A stretch of 64,000 nt of DNA. Source: Osmia lignaria lignaria (taxonomy: Eukaryota; Arthropoda; Insecta; Hymenoptera; Megachilidae). Positions within the stretch are counted from its first letter, which is position 1, and each line of letters begins with the position of its first letter. The stretch covers positions 5,840,256-5,904,255 of the forward strand of contig NC_135041.1 in assembly GCF_051020975.1 (NCBI RefSeq), given 5' to 3'. A program made the translations under genes and the position numbers. Under the pieces are notes generated by a model. The model did no database searches and was not told the origin of the DNA. It saw only the letters and a program-made list of their open reading frames with translations. Below, one piece after another: positions 22,001-37,700 of this stretch.

Positions 22001-25000
22001 CCGGCTCGTTCCACACACGATTTAAACTTCGTACGTATCGCGTACATTCACGTTTCTATCGATCGTTCTGACAACCAACGAACGCACGCTTTCGCCTCGT
22101 ATATCGGTTTTCAAGTGGGTCACTCGTGAACGTGACTTATTTACATGTGCATATCACACCGATCGTTATTTATGTACACGCGATTAAAGATTAATCGGGC
22201 AACCGATCGTTTGTTAGCTTAGCTCGTTTAGCGGACGTAGAAAATTAATCGCACCTGGATTTAGTTAGCAAGAAAGATCGGCTGATCGTTTCTTTCCAAT
22301 AGAATCATTTCTTTCTTCCGTTTCGGAAACACCATTGACTAGGGAAAATTCACTTTTATCGTTGCAACACGCTCACACGATCACCGACGAACACGAAAGA
22401 ATTTCGTTAACTTACGCGAAACAGTTTTAACGCGACACGAACGTTCGCTTTTGTTCGCTCGCGAAACGATTTTAACGTTTTTCACGATCGAATTTCGCTG
22501 TTCGGAGAATTCGCAGATCAGAATCGGCTTGTTCTTGTTTTAACGAGCGCCCGAGTTTCCGGCTGCAGCTCGTCTTAACCGAATGCATCGCATTTTCGGT
22601 CGGAAAAGGAACACGGAGGGTCCTGGTGTCGCCGAAGGTCCACCGTCCTTTACGAATTTACCTATTCGATTGAATTTCACGTTTAACCACCTACGATCGG
22701 CTATTGTACTCCAGCCGTGACCTAAATTTTTCCTATCCACGAATAGTTTCTGCTCTAGACTGGATTAAATATCTCTGTTCAGCCGGATCCTTCTACCTGT
22801 GTCAAATAGGCGAGCATCCTATTTGCAGTTCGATCAATTTCGATACACTTGACAATCATTTCGTGAGAAAGCGAAAAGTCATTATAGACTGACATTTATT
22901 TCATTTTGAATCGAAAGGTAGTTGAAAATTTCAACCGAAGTGCTCTCAGAACGCTTCTTATTCGCTCAAGAGATTCCGCTTCTCATCAATTCGCATTTTC
23001 ACTTAAGGGTCGACGAATTTCCAGCGTTCCAGTTCGAAGGGCCAGGCTCGTCACCGGCGCAGAATAAATTCTAGGAACGGTACGTTCTGAAAAATGACGA
23101 CTGGAACGAATGGTGACATCCGTGGTGGCCCGGAGGCACCGGGCGAGTGCTCGTCTCTGGTGCATTGTCATTCCAGGCGAATAACGATCCAATAAAAGGT
23201 GAACACAAATCGTCAGGAGCGATGCAGAGAATAATGCTGGCACGGGGTAGGACAACGCTTCCTACCCCGGCGATATTCAAAGATTCTTGGACAGGTGTGC
23301 GTTCGTACGTTTATCATGCTTAAGCGAGGACGTGTACGAAACGCGCGCGAATCAACTGTTCGCTTTATTTGGACGAATAATAGCGTCGCAGACAATCCAA
23401 ACATTCAACCGAGGCAGTTCGTTAACGACATAGCGTTGTATGTTTCGTAGGTTGCGGTTAAAGGAAGCTTCCTCCGTGAAAACGCGTTTGTTTAGATGAA
23501 TTTCAAGCTAAAAATTCAATTTACGACGATCGTAACAGTGGAATGAATTAGGCAGAGACCGCAATTTTTTACCAATTACGAATGCAATTAAGGTATTAAT
23601 CACGAAGAAGTAGAAAGGGGATGGAAGAAAGAGGGAGAACGATATCGCGGGTGTTCCACAGTTCTGGTATCAGAAGGTGGCACGCGATGGGGTTAATCAT
23701 CGAATCGGAGAGGGTAGAAAGTTTTTGGAAATGAAAGTTGCTCGTTCGTATAACGAGCAACGAGTTCCTCGCAAGCTCGTAGAGAGTAACGGATGGCACG
23801 AGATTTCAGAGGGGGCGGGAAGGGGTTGTTCTTGGCCGATCGATCGCGGCAAACAAGGTTTCCGTCGCAATCATTTTTACACTCACCAGCCTGTAATTAC
23901 GAGTCATTAGTGGCAAGAGGAAATTTCAGCAGGTGTCGACTGTTCGCAAGGTGCACGACCGTGCACCACCGTTTCCCTGCCTTTTCCTTCGTTTTAATTA
24001 AGGCGACTACTCTAAAGCCTTGCTCGCGCTCGTATAATGAGCATTCCGAAATTGATGCGTGACTGTACACAGGCGAAAGCGCAACGGTACAGAAAATTGC
24101 ATTTTCGAGAGGGCCTTAAATGTCGCCGGTGCAACGTAATTAAATCATACAACCAACGGAATTTTCATTTTCCTCTTCACTTTTCAAACATATTGCACAT
24201 TGTAGCGAAACAAATTGTTCAAAAGCTTATGATGCAACAAAACAACTGAAATGATATCGTTTCCTTGATTATCGTCCCGACGTTAAATCCTGATAAAAGT
24301 TTCTCCACGCTTGTGTAATCGCGTAATCAAGCTCGCCATCGTACTCTTCAGGGGGTTGTATCGTTTGATTTCGTCCTGGTAATCCAGTCGCGTCTTTCGC
24401 CAACTTTTCCACTTCCGTTTCCAGACTGTCGCTGTATTTCACTTCGCCTCGCCTCCAAACATACTTTCCAACGATATCGAGAATTTAATCCTCTGCTTCG
24501 CGCTCCATCATATCGAACGCGCCCCTTTTTACTCGATCAACAGGCCGTGTACTTCATCTTTGAACATGGACAAACTTTTCCAGGAAGTATCTTTTTTTCT
24601 TATACCTCTGATGAATGATCCTTCGGATCCTTACTTCATCCCTCTTCTTTCATATCTTTTTCAATTTATCTTTTGTAAAAAAGAAACGGTTGAACGTCGA
24701 GTACACACCTGTTAGGTATTATTTCTGAATTTTCACGTTTATGTACACGATGATTAATTTGACAGAGCGAGTATTTTGAATCTCGATCGTGTTAAAAGGA
24801 CGAAGGATAAAATCCTCGAAAGCAGAGTACACATACTCTTTGGAGCAAAGAATTAAATAAGGTTCTCTGGATTCGTATTTACTCGAAGAGATACGTTTCA
24901 ACTTTGCGTTTGATCTGCTTCTTCTTAGCAACGAAAGAAACGTGCTCAATCTCACGGTAACTCGTCAGGAAGAGACGAAAAAAAAAGCCGATGGAAAATC

Positions 25001-28000
25001 GTGTCTCCACCGTTACCAATTACAATCAGTAGAAACCTCGAACTAGGGTTGCTATGAAACGGATCTTTCTCATGATCGATCCGATCCTCAAAAGAACCCT
25101 GTTTACAAGTCCGTCGTTCCTCGGTTTCACCGAATCCTCTGGCTCAGCGATTTCTTCACTTCCTTTTTTCCTACTAGTTTCTAACCAAACATGTTACCAT
25201 CCAGTTCGTTCTTTCGAAACAAAGCGAAGTAGTTAACAGACATTCAACTTGATTTACTACTATGTTGCTTTACAGCTTTTATCTATTGTTTTCGAAATAA
25301 AACGGGTAGATTTTCCATCATCCTTCTTTATTTGTAATAAAAATAACTGTAACAGTGAAGCTTCGCGCAGAATTTCAAAAAACCAGCCACGCTAAATTTC
25401 TATGCAGCTTAATAAGCGTTAATGTTGTTGCCACCGAGTTACCCACACATCCCTGAAGAGAGTTTATTAAACGTTAAAAGATTGAAGCCAAGAAAATTCA
25501 CGGATCTTTCTGAATCCAGCTGCGCGAATTGAAACTCCGGTTAAATAGACGCTTTGCGCTGGTCTAATTGGGCCAAAGAGTTACAGAACGTGTCGACGCG
25601 AGGCTCGCTTAGAAATAATTTCAGCGTCCGTTCGCTAAACGTGTCGCCTTCTTTCCGCTCGTTCGTTCTCGCGCACGTACACACACCATCGGTGTGCTCG
25701 CGTAATTATTATTCCACCCGGTTGAAAACGTGTACGTTTACCTACCAGGTTGACGTTGCAATTAAACGTACATTATCGCTGTAAACAGGACGACAAGCGT
25801 GTCGTACGCGTTCTCGCAATTTATGGATCTCCGAGTTTTTCCTTGCTCCAGACGCGTTTTGTTGCGCGCCGAAGAGGTGACAGAGGATGCTGGTTCACGA
25901 AGGGAAATTAGCAAAGGTAGATCCTAATTAGGCGTCTGCGGGGACAGAATATCGTCGGTGTTAAACGGTCGCGTTAAATCGACAGACGAACGAAAGAGTC
26001 GCGACACGGGGTGCTTTTAGGGGAAATTATGATGAAACGTGCTGGGTGAATACAAAACCGACGCTCGTTTCGTATCCTAGCGATCGTAAAACTCATGCTA
26101 CGAGAAATAACGAGTATCGTTTGGCAACCAGCTGCTTCGTAGACCGTGTAAATGATCTTCTATCCTAAAAGCGCTGCCTGCGGATAAAATCGACGATGCA
26201 ACTGGAAAGACGCGTGTAGCAGTCGGTGGTATCTAAATTTTCCCCGTTGCTTACAACCGCGTGATCGTGTCCCGATCCACTGAGAAAAGAACCGCGATTA
26301 TTTTTTACCATAACGTGATATTTAATAGAAAGTGGCTAACGTGACCTGAAGAAAGGTTTCTTCGATGAAAAGTAGAAGGGTGGTTCTTTCGCTCGAAACG
26401 GGAGCGACGAAGAGGGTGAACCTTTAAAAACAATGAAGGTCATGAAACAAAACTGCGAGGCAACAAAAGGCATCCTCTCTACGCCATTCCGTCTGTTCGC
26501 TTTTATTTTCTTCCCATTTAAACGTCGTTCATTCATCTTTAATTACGGAACATTTCGTTTTTCCGTAGAGTACCAGGCTTCTGTAACGCGATCTCGGTAC
26601 ACTTTATCATGCTTCCTTTGTCCTTTAAAGAAAAACCTCTCAGGAGCTTTGTAAGCTCCTGCTAGTTAGAGTATCGTAGAATTTCATAAACATTTTGATA
26701 GACCAATTGTAGAAAATTTTCTTTATAAACACGGACGTATTGTTGCGACGGGCTCTTTGGAACCAGGTCGAATAACAAAGGAAACCTGGTGCAACGCATA
26801 ATTCTCGTTATGTTTTTCTACATATTCATCCTGATTCCCCTTGTTTCATTTCTTTGGATCATCTCAAAGAGCTTACGGGGCGTCAAGTCGCAGTGGCAAG
26901 AAGAACCGCGTGTAATAAGAATAATTCGTGAATCCGGAAGAAAAGAAAGAAAGAGCGTCGAAGACAGTGGCTCGGTCTGTGATACGCGTATTTTTGCAAG
27001 GTGCAGCTATTGTCGGAAGGGAATGCTCTTTGATCGGTCGGCCTGGTTACGACGGCGTTGATGAAGGACTGATTACGCCGGTGCACACAGTCGTTGGGGT
27101 TGTAGGTTGAGGAGATGCGTGCCAGCTAGGGGATGAATGCAACGCGAGAAAGGCAGCGGGGCGGGGGACAGAGAATTACACAAAAGAGCGTTGCGCACAC
27201 CGAGCGGGAAAACAATGTGAACGAAGCGTGCGTGCTTGGTCCGCCAAATGAAAACCGACCCTACTACGAGAGCACTTTGCGTGCGAGGAATTACCTAGCC
27301 AGACAGATCGGGGAGAACTGACTGAGCGGAGAGAAGAAGACGCGAAGGGGATCGAAAAGGGTGGAACGGATTGTATAAAATGAAAATTTAGTCACGAAGA
27401 GTGTTTCAAAAAAAATAGTTATTCAGACATTAAGAGAGCAACCGTATCGTTAACAATTACCAAAGGACACGCCTTGAACGTAGTTCGCATAAATCGTTGT
27501 TACTCGAAGCATGGAATACGTGTACGAACAAGAAAGGGGAGGGCTGCAGCATTCGTTTCGAACATTTACCGTGGATATATAACGAGGGTTTCGTAGAACA
27601 ACCTACGAATCGTCCGAACAAATTATCCGAGCGAGATAACGTCGCGCGAAACAATCAGGACAACGTTGAAACTGGTTGCAAGGAACATAGACGTTAACGG
27701 CATTGGTACGTTATATCGGGGCGAAGCAGGGTCCTTCTGAATATCCTGCAGGAACACGATCGTACATTCGTGATCAAAATTGAACGTCACGAATGGTATA
27801 TGAATTTGACGACAAGAGAATTTTCCATCGAGAGTCAGTTTAAAATTCATACTTCCAGTGAATGTAACGTCGCGGTCGAGTAAAGTTATGGACAACTCAT
27901 TGTTGAACGGTTGGAATTTTAGTCGGTCGTTCGTAAACGTAAAATTTCGTCCGGTCCCGGTGTGACAGTAATGAAAGTTTCACGAGTATAATTAGTGCTC

Positions 28001-28700
28001 GGAGAAAGGATATGTACGGTTTCAACTTTTAACGACGACTGTACCGTACGGTGTACGATTCTCCACGGACGGGCTGCGCTCGACAGCTGAGCTCTGCTTC
28101 AGTCACCGCTCGCTCCATTTCAAACTCTTTTTCACCCCCTTCCCGACCATCCCCTCTGGAAAAGCTCGATGGCATACTCAAACGGATGGATCCAACCCTC
28201 TGAGGACGCGTCGACCAACACCCTTTAGGCTTTCTATTCCGAGCCAGCTTCGGTTATCGCATTCGAATCACGCTTATTTTTGACGATTTAAACAAATAGC
28301 TTCAATTTGCGCGACGCCAGTCAGAAAATGTAAATTGTATCGCTCGGTGGCTTTCGTTCCCGAGAATTTTCCGCGCTCGTTGAATGCCACCGATTCGAAA
28401 CGTGTCCGGAGAAATACGTTGCCTGAAGGGGAACGCGAGGAAAAACAGCGAGGAAAATTGCCGTTTGAGGATCTTGCTAATTTGCGGCAGGCGTTCAGAA
28501 TCGTGGCTTCGTTGAATCGTTCAGAAAACTTGCTCGTCACGTTGCTTTTATCGTTTACAGATACCGTGTTTCGCCATGAAATTGAAATCTTTTATTTCAA
28601 AAAATTTCTAATCCTCTTGTAACGTAATTTTTCGTCGCGACGATCTTGAAAATTATCAGGCAACGAGCCAATTGTGTCTGCCATCGCGATGTTAGCTTTT
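22001..28700. other. gene desert, part 2, with CpG-dense patches
   Basis: No supportable gene. CpG-rich patches occur at about 22020-22560, 25550-26000, 27060-27360 and 28040-28220. They could be distant promoters, untranslated exons or regulatory DNA; nothing in the sequence decides which. Confidence 0.45.
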
Positions 28701-31700
28701 GCCCACTTTAACGTGCAATTCTGTCGCGAAACGTCCCGTTGTAAGCCGCAACTTCCACAAACTTCGTCGATATCTTCTGGCATGAATATCTAAACGTATT
28801 AATTAACGAGTCAGTCCGGAAAGTTTCTCCGGCTCGTCGGTATGACACATCTCGAACACGGAAGATAGTATAATGAATGGCATCAGTCGGGCTACCGAAA
28901 TATCCAGCGTTTTCCTCTCGTTTCAAACTTTGCTTCGGCGCTATTCAAACGTTAAATACCCCGTCAACGCAACGGCGCGTTAATTATACGCGCGCCTTAT
29001 ATTTTGCATTTCGAACGAGTTTCGTTAATAAATAACTTTTTATATAATAAACAGGTCTAGCTTTCAATAGATTTGCCTTGTTCAATACATGTTATAGCCC
29101 ATTCAACGATTACCGCATGCTTCGATAATCGAATTTTCCGGCAGTATCGTTATCAATAAACGTTTTATCTCCTTGTGTGTACAGAACGGATCAAATCTCT
29201 TTGCCATTTTATTCGATTCGCTGTTCGTTTTAACGTCCAATGTGTTTTGATTTCTGAAAATCGATCGGCAACCTTTTCAATTGTTTCATTCGATCAAACA
29301 AGCAAAGAGCAGGATGACGCGTATTTTCAGGGAACAATTTTCATACAACGAATAAAGGCAACCATGAAACATTTTAACTATTGTTAAAAAAATGAATTCT
29401 CGACCGGAGCGTAATTATTGAAAATGGAGAGATATTAACGAACGCATGGGAGGAGGTGGAAATCCGGTTGGAAACGCTGTTACAGCCGAAACCTAATCAC
29501 GCGCTACCGGCGAATTACATTGAAGCTTACAGACAACCGTGTTAAATGGAAATTGTAGGCTTCGCCGAGTGGGGGTTGGCGATCGCAATTGGGCCATTGT
29601 TTCGATTGCGTACAAGCATTTTGGGTAACTGCGCTCCCGCGAATGTCGCCGCGATATACATCATGAAATACCGATACCAGGCTGGATACGTACGTAGCTG
29701 TCGCCGTATCGAAATAGTTTCCCAGCCTGTCGATTACGTTATTTAGATAACAGCCGCGATACACCCCCGATATCGTGCTTCCGTTCAACGAGTTCTCGAC
29801 GAAAACCGCGCGCGAAACTGACCAGTCAGGTTATCACACGGAATCGATATTTTTACGCCGGTGGACGACGTTTCTGTTCGACGAACGATAAGTTGCAAGT
29901 GTTGAACAATTTTTGTACTCTATTATTCCTTCTATACGTGTACCGTCACGATGGTACGATGGTCACGAGGGTTACACGAGGATATCGGTTTCATCGTGAA
30001 TCACCTTTATCCACCTTTAACACGTGGTTTAGAAAGGGAAATACGTTTCATCTTGGTTCGGTTAGTGGATTGGTCGAGGAGGCTATCTATCAGACCCACA
30101 TCTCCAACGTGAGGACGTTTGACGTATCAAGATAAAGGACCTCTATCCACGACTGTTCGCGGCTATGCCAAATTGCTTTCTCCATTCCATTTCCTTGCGC
30201 AGGAAATGCTGATCCTTCAGTTACAATACTTCGTGTAATCGTTTTCATTATGCAACGTATATTTATCACTATGATTTCATTAAGAGAACTTCGGATTCAG
30301 TCCAGACGCACCCTTTGCTTTCTAGTAATTGCGACCTATGTTGATTCGAGCCGATTAATTCGTCCCGTGATTCTCTTCTCCTCCTGCTGATTCGAGCCTT
30401 CTGATTAAAAAACGTCCTCCATCTTCCGTAGGTGTTCCAAGATTCATCTTCTTTTGTTGTTGACGTCAGCTGGACGATAACGAGTTCCATGGAAGGAAAA
30501 TAGCTTCATCGCGTTACCCTGTCCCCATGATTTTCATTCTCGCTCGTTCTACTTAATTTTTCATCGTCGTTGTAGCGAAGCGAACTCAATTCCGACGCTT
30601 TTTTCCCCAGCGAAAACACGTTTTCAGCTAACCAACGGCATACGTCGCGTAATTGTGACGAGGGTAAAGGGTAGGAGGAGGTAAACAGGTCGATTGCATA
30701 TTTAACTTTCATTGATCACACTCAACAGACGATGGTATTTAATGTTGCTATTTCAAATGAATTTCGTTCATTATACGGATTCCACGAAAAATCCTTCAAC
30801 GAAAGTTGAATAACAGCATTGTATACATATTTTCCAACCGGTAAAGCTCTCGTTCAATCGTTCTTTGAATTTGTATTTTAATTCTACGTATTCATATTTC
30901 CAGTCGATCGAAAACGTGAAAGCATAATCTCCTAGACGTAAGATCGTGCATCCAAGTAATTAATCGATCCCCCCGATTAATGTAACATCCGTGACGATTA
31001 GCCGTGAACGAGGCACGAGATATCATCGATTTGCATGACGCTCATTAATTCAGTTAGAGGAACGGGTGTGCTTAAATCATTAGGATAGCGACCGCGAAGA
31101 CCGACAGACCGATTCTCTGGCATCGGTTAGGCTCGTTGACAAATTGTCCATTGTATCAGTGCGGGAATGGGTGCAACGATTGGAACCTGCGTGCTAGCCG
31201 GATTTACACGCGAAATTCCAACTAGCACCAGCCCGTGGAAACACAAAAGCACCCTGTTACCGATAGAACATCGCGCCACGGGGGAGCGACAGAGGATACC
31301 GGAAATGGATAACGCGATAAGCCTCTGATTGTGATCCAATAGATCGACCTGGATCGTTTCTGGAAATTAATGATACCACAAACTGTCGCCGCCTTCCGAA
31401 CCCTCTGTTGGCCAATCGGTTTTTATTTTCGACCTCTCCTCTCTTTGTACTTTCAAAGATAAATTAAAAACCAGAGAGAGAACGAAGAGAAAGGAAAGAA
31501 TTCGCTGGCGCATACGTTACGACCGGGTATTATTACTTCGTGGACCAGATCCGCCCTTATTGTCTTTGTTTATTGAATACCAACTCTTCCAGGGGTGCGA
31601 GCTGCTTCCTCCACGTTTAAAAAAAAAAGAAAATGGTAAAACTGGGTTATCATAAATGATGATGCTGTGTTTTATCAAACGGAATACGGAACGCTTTTGT

Positions 31701-34700
31701 ATAAGGTAAAAAAGGACGAGTTATTAAATGAGTTCTTTGATAAATTACATTGCAAGTTCTTTGTACGTGTTGTTGCAGCTTGCCGAATGACATTCATGTT
31801 TATCAACGGGCAATTAATATTTTCTTTGAATTTGTTTTATTTACACTATCTTTAACGACAATGCTATTTGAACAGTTAATTATACTGTACTTCGAGCGTA
31901 CTACCTGCAGCATGACATAAATTAACTAGAATATTGCAAATATCGTTTCAAATTATCGTTAATAATTAAAATTTCTGCGGCAAGTAATTATCATTTTAAC
32001 GAATCCCCTTTATGTTGAACGTCGACAGGGCAGAGCGTCGGTATTCCGTTTTTTCGATAGATTTTGCACAAGCAACTTTACGCGTGTTAAACAACCACGA
32101 TTCTAACTGAATGATTTCACAGCACAGTCTGTCGGTTGCGATTTTATTTAACGTAAAAGCGATTACACGCTGCGATTCGCTTGCGGTTACGATTACGAGA
32201 CTTTAACTCGTCAGTTCGTTGATCCAATTCAGTTTAAAACACAGCGCGCTCAATTCGGAACAAATAATTGTAGACAAACGATAAAATCTCGGTACGTTTC
32301 AATTATGAAGAAATCGTGTTTTAATATTAATTTCATTCGCAATTTCAAAGTTGGGTCGCTTAATTTTTTGTGGCAAACTTTCTACGAGGCGACTATGAAT
32401 GTTTACAACTGCTTCAGGTTCATCGCGGTGTTGAAATCATCCAGATGAGCAAGAAAAATTTTCAACCCTCGCGAAATAGTTGCGATTTGTCATCTCGCCT
32501 CGGGTGCGAGCAGAAGATAGGTCGACTGTCGGGGAAGGAAAGCAAAGGGTGAAGCTGACGACTCTCCTTCCTTTCTTTAACCTTTTTCTCCTTCCCAGGT
32601 TCTTCCGTTGCTAGTGTAAGAACAGCTTCTTTGCTTTAACGACTGTTTTCTGACCCTGTTGGTCCAACTTTCGGCATCACTTTCAACTGTCTGTCGCAGC
32701 GAGCTTTCTCAGTTCTTTTGTTACCTCGAGCACAAAGTGCCCATTGTATCCGCCAAATTGATTTTTATTCTAAATATTGCTTGTCCTCTAGCTCCTTTCT
32801 TACACACGATAAGATAAAAGAAGGATGATTAAAGGATGTTTATCTTAGATTTCGAGTGGAAATAAAATATTCATGCCTGCTTTTAATCGACTTTTCTGTA
32901 CCATCGATGTCCGATCGAATACCAATTAACAAAAGTACATCTTTGCGCATAATCGCGTGGATGAACCGTGAAAATATTATTTTTAAAAACTGTTCGTACG
33001 ATGAAAAGATGCGTCATTCAACGCATCGATTATTCTTCCTTTCACTTTTTTTTTTATCGTTCGAACGTGATTTACCGTGCTTTTTTCCATGAAAATTCGG
33101 AGACAAACGAGCCGTGCAATTACTGCGTAATTTTCCTCTTCGTCATTACCTCTGGCTTCAACACGACCAGGTAATTACCGATACGAAACCATGCATCATT
33201 TTACGTCACTGCTACAAAGCACGTTCCTTTTGTGTTTGTGAAACGCTCGACAACGACGAAGCCGTACATCTAAGCACATTTTCGTCGCACAATGGTGTAC
33301 ACGCGTACGCTCGCATAGACGCGCGTTTACGAATAGAAATCAGGGATTTGTGTTTCTGGAAAATCACGAGTACAAACGAGCCGAGCCGCCGCCGCGCCCA
33401 GCTGGTTGCAACGTCACTGCGGTCCTGTGCAATGCAGCTTTGCGGTGCATCCCACGATGTATCGGACGTTCGATCGTTAACGTTCGATAAATTTGCAGCC
33501 ACCGTGACACCGTCAAGTATCTGCCGTTAATTAAGCGTTGCCATGCTACGAGATCATTTTCTACCAACGTCCACGTTAATCCACCGACAGTTTTTCCAAG
33601 CCGAGATGTTATTGTTTCCACCGAGTTCGCCGCTTCAGAATGCGAAACTATTGTATTCGTCGTTAGAGTCGACCTTGTTATTATGAACAAGTTCTTCTAC
33701 TTTCCTTCAAACCGTACAAGGGCTGAAAAGTTTTACCGCAAATTATACGCGTGTTCCAATTTTTCACGAGATTCTGCCGGGAATTAATTGTGTTACAAAA
33801 TTGCGACGATTCTGTTTTCCGGAACTCAACGGTACACACATGGAAATACTGCTGGCTCATTTAATCCCTTTGATTTATTAATCTCTATCCAGTTAGACCT
33901 ACGTAATCTCTTCTTGGTCGGGGTCTTCCGACGTAACAGAGGGCAAGTTTTCCTCTAAATCAGTGGGGAAACAGCCACAACAGAAGGAACGCCGCGTTAA
34001 ATGCAGTTTCCACTCTGATCTCCTTCCATTTCAGGAAAACCTCTGGAGAAAGAGCTTGGAGTTTGGCGGGAGGAAGTTGTGAGGACCGGATAGAGGGAAC
34101 GAATCCGGTGGCAGAGAAACGCAAGGGTGTGTGCGCGCGCGCTTATGTCGAAATCCAAAGCAATCGACGCAATAAGCGAAACAATAGTGCTTACGAGCAC
34201 ACCAACTTCGAACCGTGCAACTTCGTCGGTTCGGTTTGGCAGTCGGCTTCCTTATCTACCCCGGTACCGAGTTATTTAAACTCTCGTATCTCTGCCAGTC
34301 CCCTTCCATTTCTCTCTTCCTCTACCTTTCCTATTCAAGCCATTTTGCGCGAGCGCTATACTCTCGCTAATGTCTAATGATTATTGCTCGCTTGGCTAGA
34401 TCGCAAGTGTCTGGATAGCAAGGTGGCACGAGCCGACGTAATGACGATTTTATTCACTCGCAGACACTTGATGGACTGTTTAGCTCAAGTATTTTAAATA
34501 ATGGATTCCTGTAGATCTTGTCACTGTATACACAGGGGAAACGCCTCTCGCAGTATCATCGAGCGTGGATCAACTAAATCAAATTCTCAATACACAACAA
34601 TTTCCTACAGCTATCTGTACCTGTCGCCATTACAACTTCCGTGGAAAATCGAATATCCTCCAATGCTATCAACTCAACATTGATTCATACACGCATACAC

Positions 34701-37700
34701 GTACTGAAATGAAATGATTCTGGGCATGTAATCGCAATCATTGGGAGATCCAGCCGCGTTACAATCAACGTATAACGAGAATTTATATTCGTCTCTATCG
34801 AAACGTGGCAATTAACGAGTAAAAAAATTTGTGTATCCCCGCTCTATCGTTCCCAGGCATCATGAAATTGATCGTTTTTAATTAGATTCGAGCGTACGAG
34901 CAATCGATGCGTTAATGTACAAATTACGTTCTTTGTATCGCGATGGAACATCGAAACCAAAATCTGCGGATACGTCGATGAGGTGGAAATTGAATTCCAA
35001 AAGAATCGTTTAACGGTGAAGCAACGTGGCGGTGAGATTTAGGTTGCTGGATCGTTCACCATAGATTCAACGGGGTTGCTGAACTTTATCGAGCGTGAAC
35101 GCAACGTTGAATTTCATTAGGGGCGGTAGTACATCGCGGACGAGGGAACGCGTTAAATTCCTTGCCGGCGAAATTAACGATAAGGAATTTGATTGTTGAA
35201 CGGCCGATCGAGCTAACAAGTAAAATGTGCGCGAAAACTATCCGGTTGGTTCGTGCTCGTTCACCGGGTATTATCCTTAATCCCTTTGGAAAACATGGTA
35301 TTTTTTTGACAAAAAAATTTCACCGCGTTCGCAAAGAGAATATTCCCTAATTTCATAGCGATACAACGTTGCTGTGGGGTGTCTTGGCTCGTTATACCGT
35401 GTATAATATGCCGGTTTACGACGTGTTTATTAGAGTTAACCGTGTTGCGGCCCCTTCTACACGGGAATACCTGTTTGTTCCGCGTAAGCTGACAATTGCC
35501 GTGGCAGCGGATGACAAGCAGTCAACGCGGTTCCGTCGTCGACGAAATCCACGTTACACCATCTACCTGGTCGTATATGTGAGTGCGGGATCTACATGGG
35601 AGGAAATTTATCGCGTCATACGTCACCGACAGCCCATTGCCTGCTTGCTAATTTTGAATCTGATTTGCCGAATTAACGTCCACCAACAGTCGGGTTTGGT
35701 CGATTTTCAAGGATTGCGGTGAACGACACCGAAACGATCAAACGATTACATTATTCTCATGAAAAATTTCGTTGTAAGGTGTACATTCGAAATAGAAGCC
35801 CGCATTTTCGTGTACGACGATCTCCAGCTTTTCACGAGAGTTTGAAAAAGAACAGAAATATCGTAACAACTCCAATATCATGAATCACGTTATTTACCTA
35901 GCCACCGGGAAAGAAAAATCTAAACTTTACGATTACCACGGTGAAAACTTACGAAAATTGTTTGCGCGTTGGAAAACTAACAATGGGTAGAACTTCAGAG
36001 GAAACGTTTACGGATTCTAGAATCATTTCAAAAAGTTTGGTAAACCAAGATTTCGGGGAGAAACGGAAGAATCAATCGTAGCAATGACATCGTAGATGAT
36101 CACTCGAGCGCAACGAACAGTTCAATCCGAACAATTCTAAGAGATTTTCTTTTTCTTCCTAATTCGGCACATTTGTATTCTTATTTGGCAATTTGTGGTA
36201 AGATGATTTCCGTAACGATCGCCGGAAACGATAAGGACCCATTGATTTCTTGGTCGTGAAAAACGAGAAACAAACGGTACGGTACGCGCACTTTTGGTAA
36301 TTGAACGGAAATCGAAGGTGAAAGATAATGGAATGGGAAGCAACTAGTCGTGGTCGTCTACGAATCAACTCGTTTGCTTTTCTTTTGCTTAGAGACGGTG
36401 CTTTCACGCTTCTCCTCGAGAGAAATTGAAATCCACGTAGCCGGATCTTGAGGTCGAGCGTCGATCCGCGTTATGTACCTCGTCTTTTCCACGTAATTCC
36501 TACGCTACTTCTTTCGGTTAAACGACTCTCGTGAATTCAGTTCGGCATTAGAGATAGCTGTAGACGTGAAAAGGAGACGAAATCGTTTATTCTTGGCCCG
36601 GTTGATGCTTTCATTAGAAGCTTCGTTGAAACGATGCCGGGGGAATGAAACGCGAGCGAATTACCGGACGATTTAAAGCTTCTTTCGGAGTGCATTTCTT
36701 TCAGAAATTGGCGGAAACTAATGAGACGTCGCGTTTGCGGCTATCTTTCTGTTATTCATTAAAAAGCGATTCCTTTTGCGATCCTGAAAGGTTAATACAC
36801 CGTGAAATATATTTTCAACACACAAAAAGTTTTCCCGCAAATGTTGCATAAGCTAAAACGCTTAAACTTCAATTTCAACACGATTAATTAAACATAACCA
36901 GATTAATAAGAAAACGTAACTTTATAAGCTCCATGATTCAAGCTGAATAATTCGAAGATATTTTTAATAAATCCAAAATTTCCAGCTAAAATAACTGTCG
37001 GTTCACGACAGCAAATATTTAAATAGTTTCTCGAGCAAAAATAAATGCAAATGAAGGAGCTAGTTGACGGTCTTGTTATCCTTTAAAGCGTACAGCATCG
37101 TTTACGTGCGATAGACAAACCGATGTACCTACATACACAGGAGCAGCAAATCTTCCCTTCATGACACAACTCGTCCCCGCAGCTCGAGCTGACAATCACT
37201 CGTACAACTTGCAGCAGATTACCGAACGAAATACCCAGTTCTGTACTTCATCGGGGGATTCGTGTTCGGTTACAGTTAAATTACGCGACCCATTAACGGG
37301 GAACGACAGCAAGAAGAAATCGATTTTCCCTCGGGTCGCCGAAGGGCTAAGTAAATGCACGGAACTGTCTTCGGAGGACTTTGATGGGCTAAAAACTTTG
37401 ACAGGTTCGTGCGCCGCCCGAGATTGCTCGGTGTCAAGTAAATACCAAAGTTTTTCAGTGAAAATCCAGCTATACGTTGGTCGTCTAAACGACTCGATGA
37501 TAAGATTTCCTATTTCGTGACCAAATAATTTCACCGTCCAATTATGAATATGCAGTCCTTAAACATCCAAGCGAAATCGTTTCCTCATTGTAGACAAATT
37601 GAAAATGTTCGTATATCATTGGTAGGACGGTTAATCGGTAGCCGATCGCTAGCGAGCGTCGAAATTGACAGAAATTCCAGCGTGATCTTGTCAGTGAGAA

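Noticed and set aside
22986..23255. minus frame resembling a signal peptide
   Set aside because: No convincing ATG, and the downstream residues are Arg/Ser-rich without motifs.
33114..33530. 138-codon plus frame
   Set aside because: It begins at GTG, overlaps two open minus frames and has no protein-like features.
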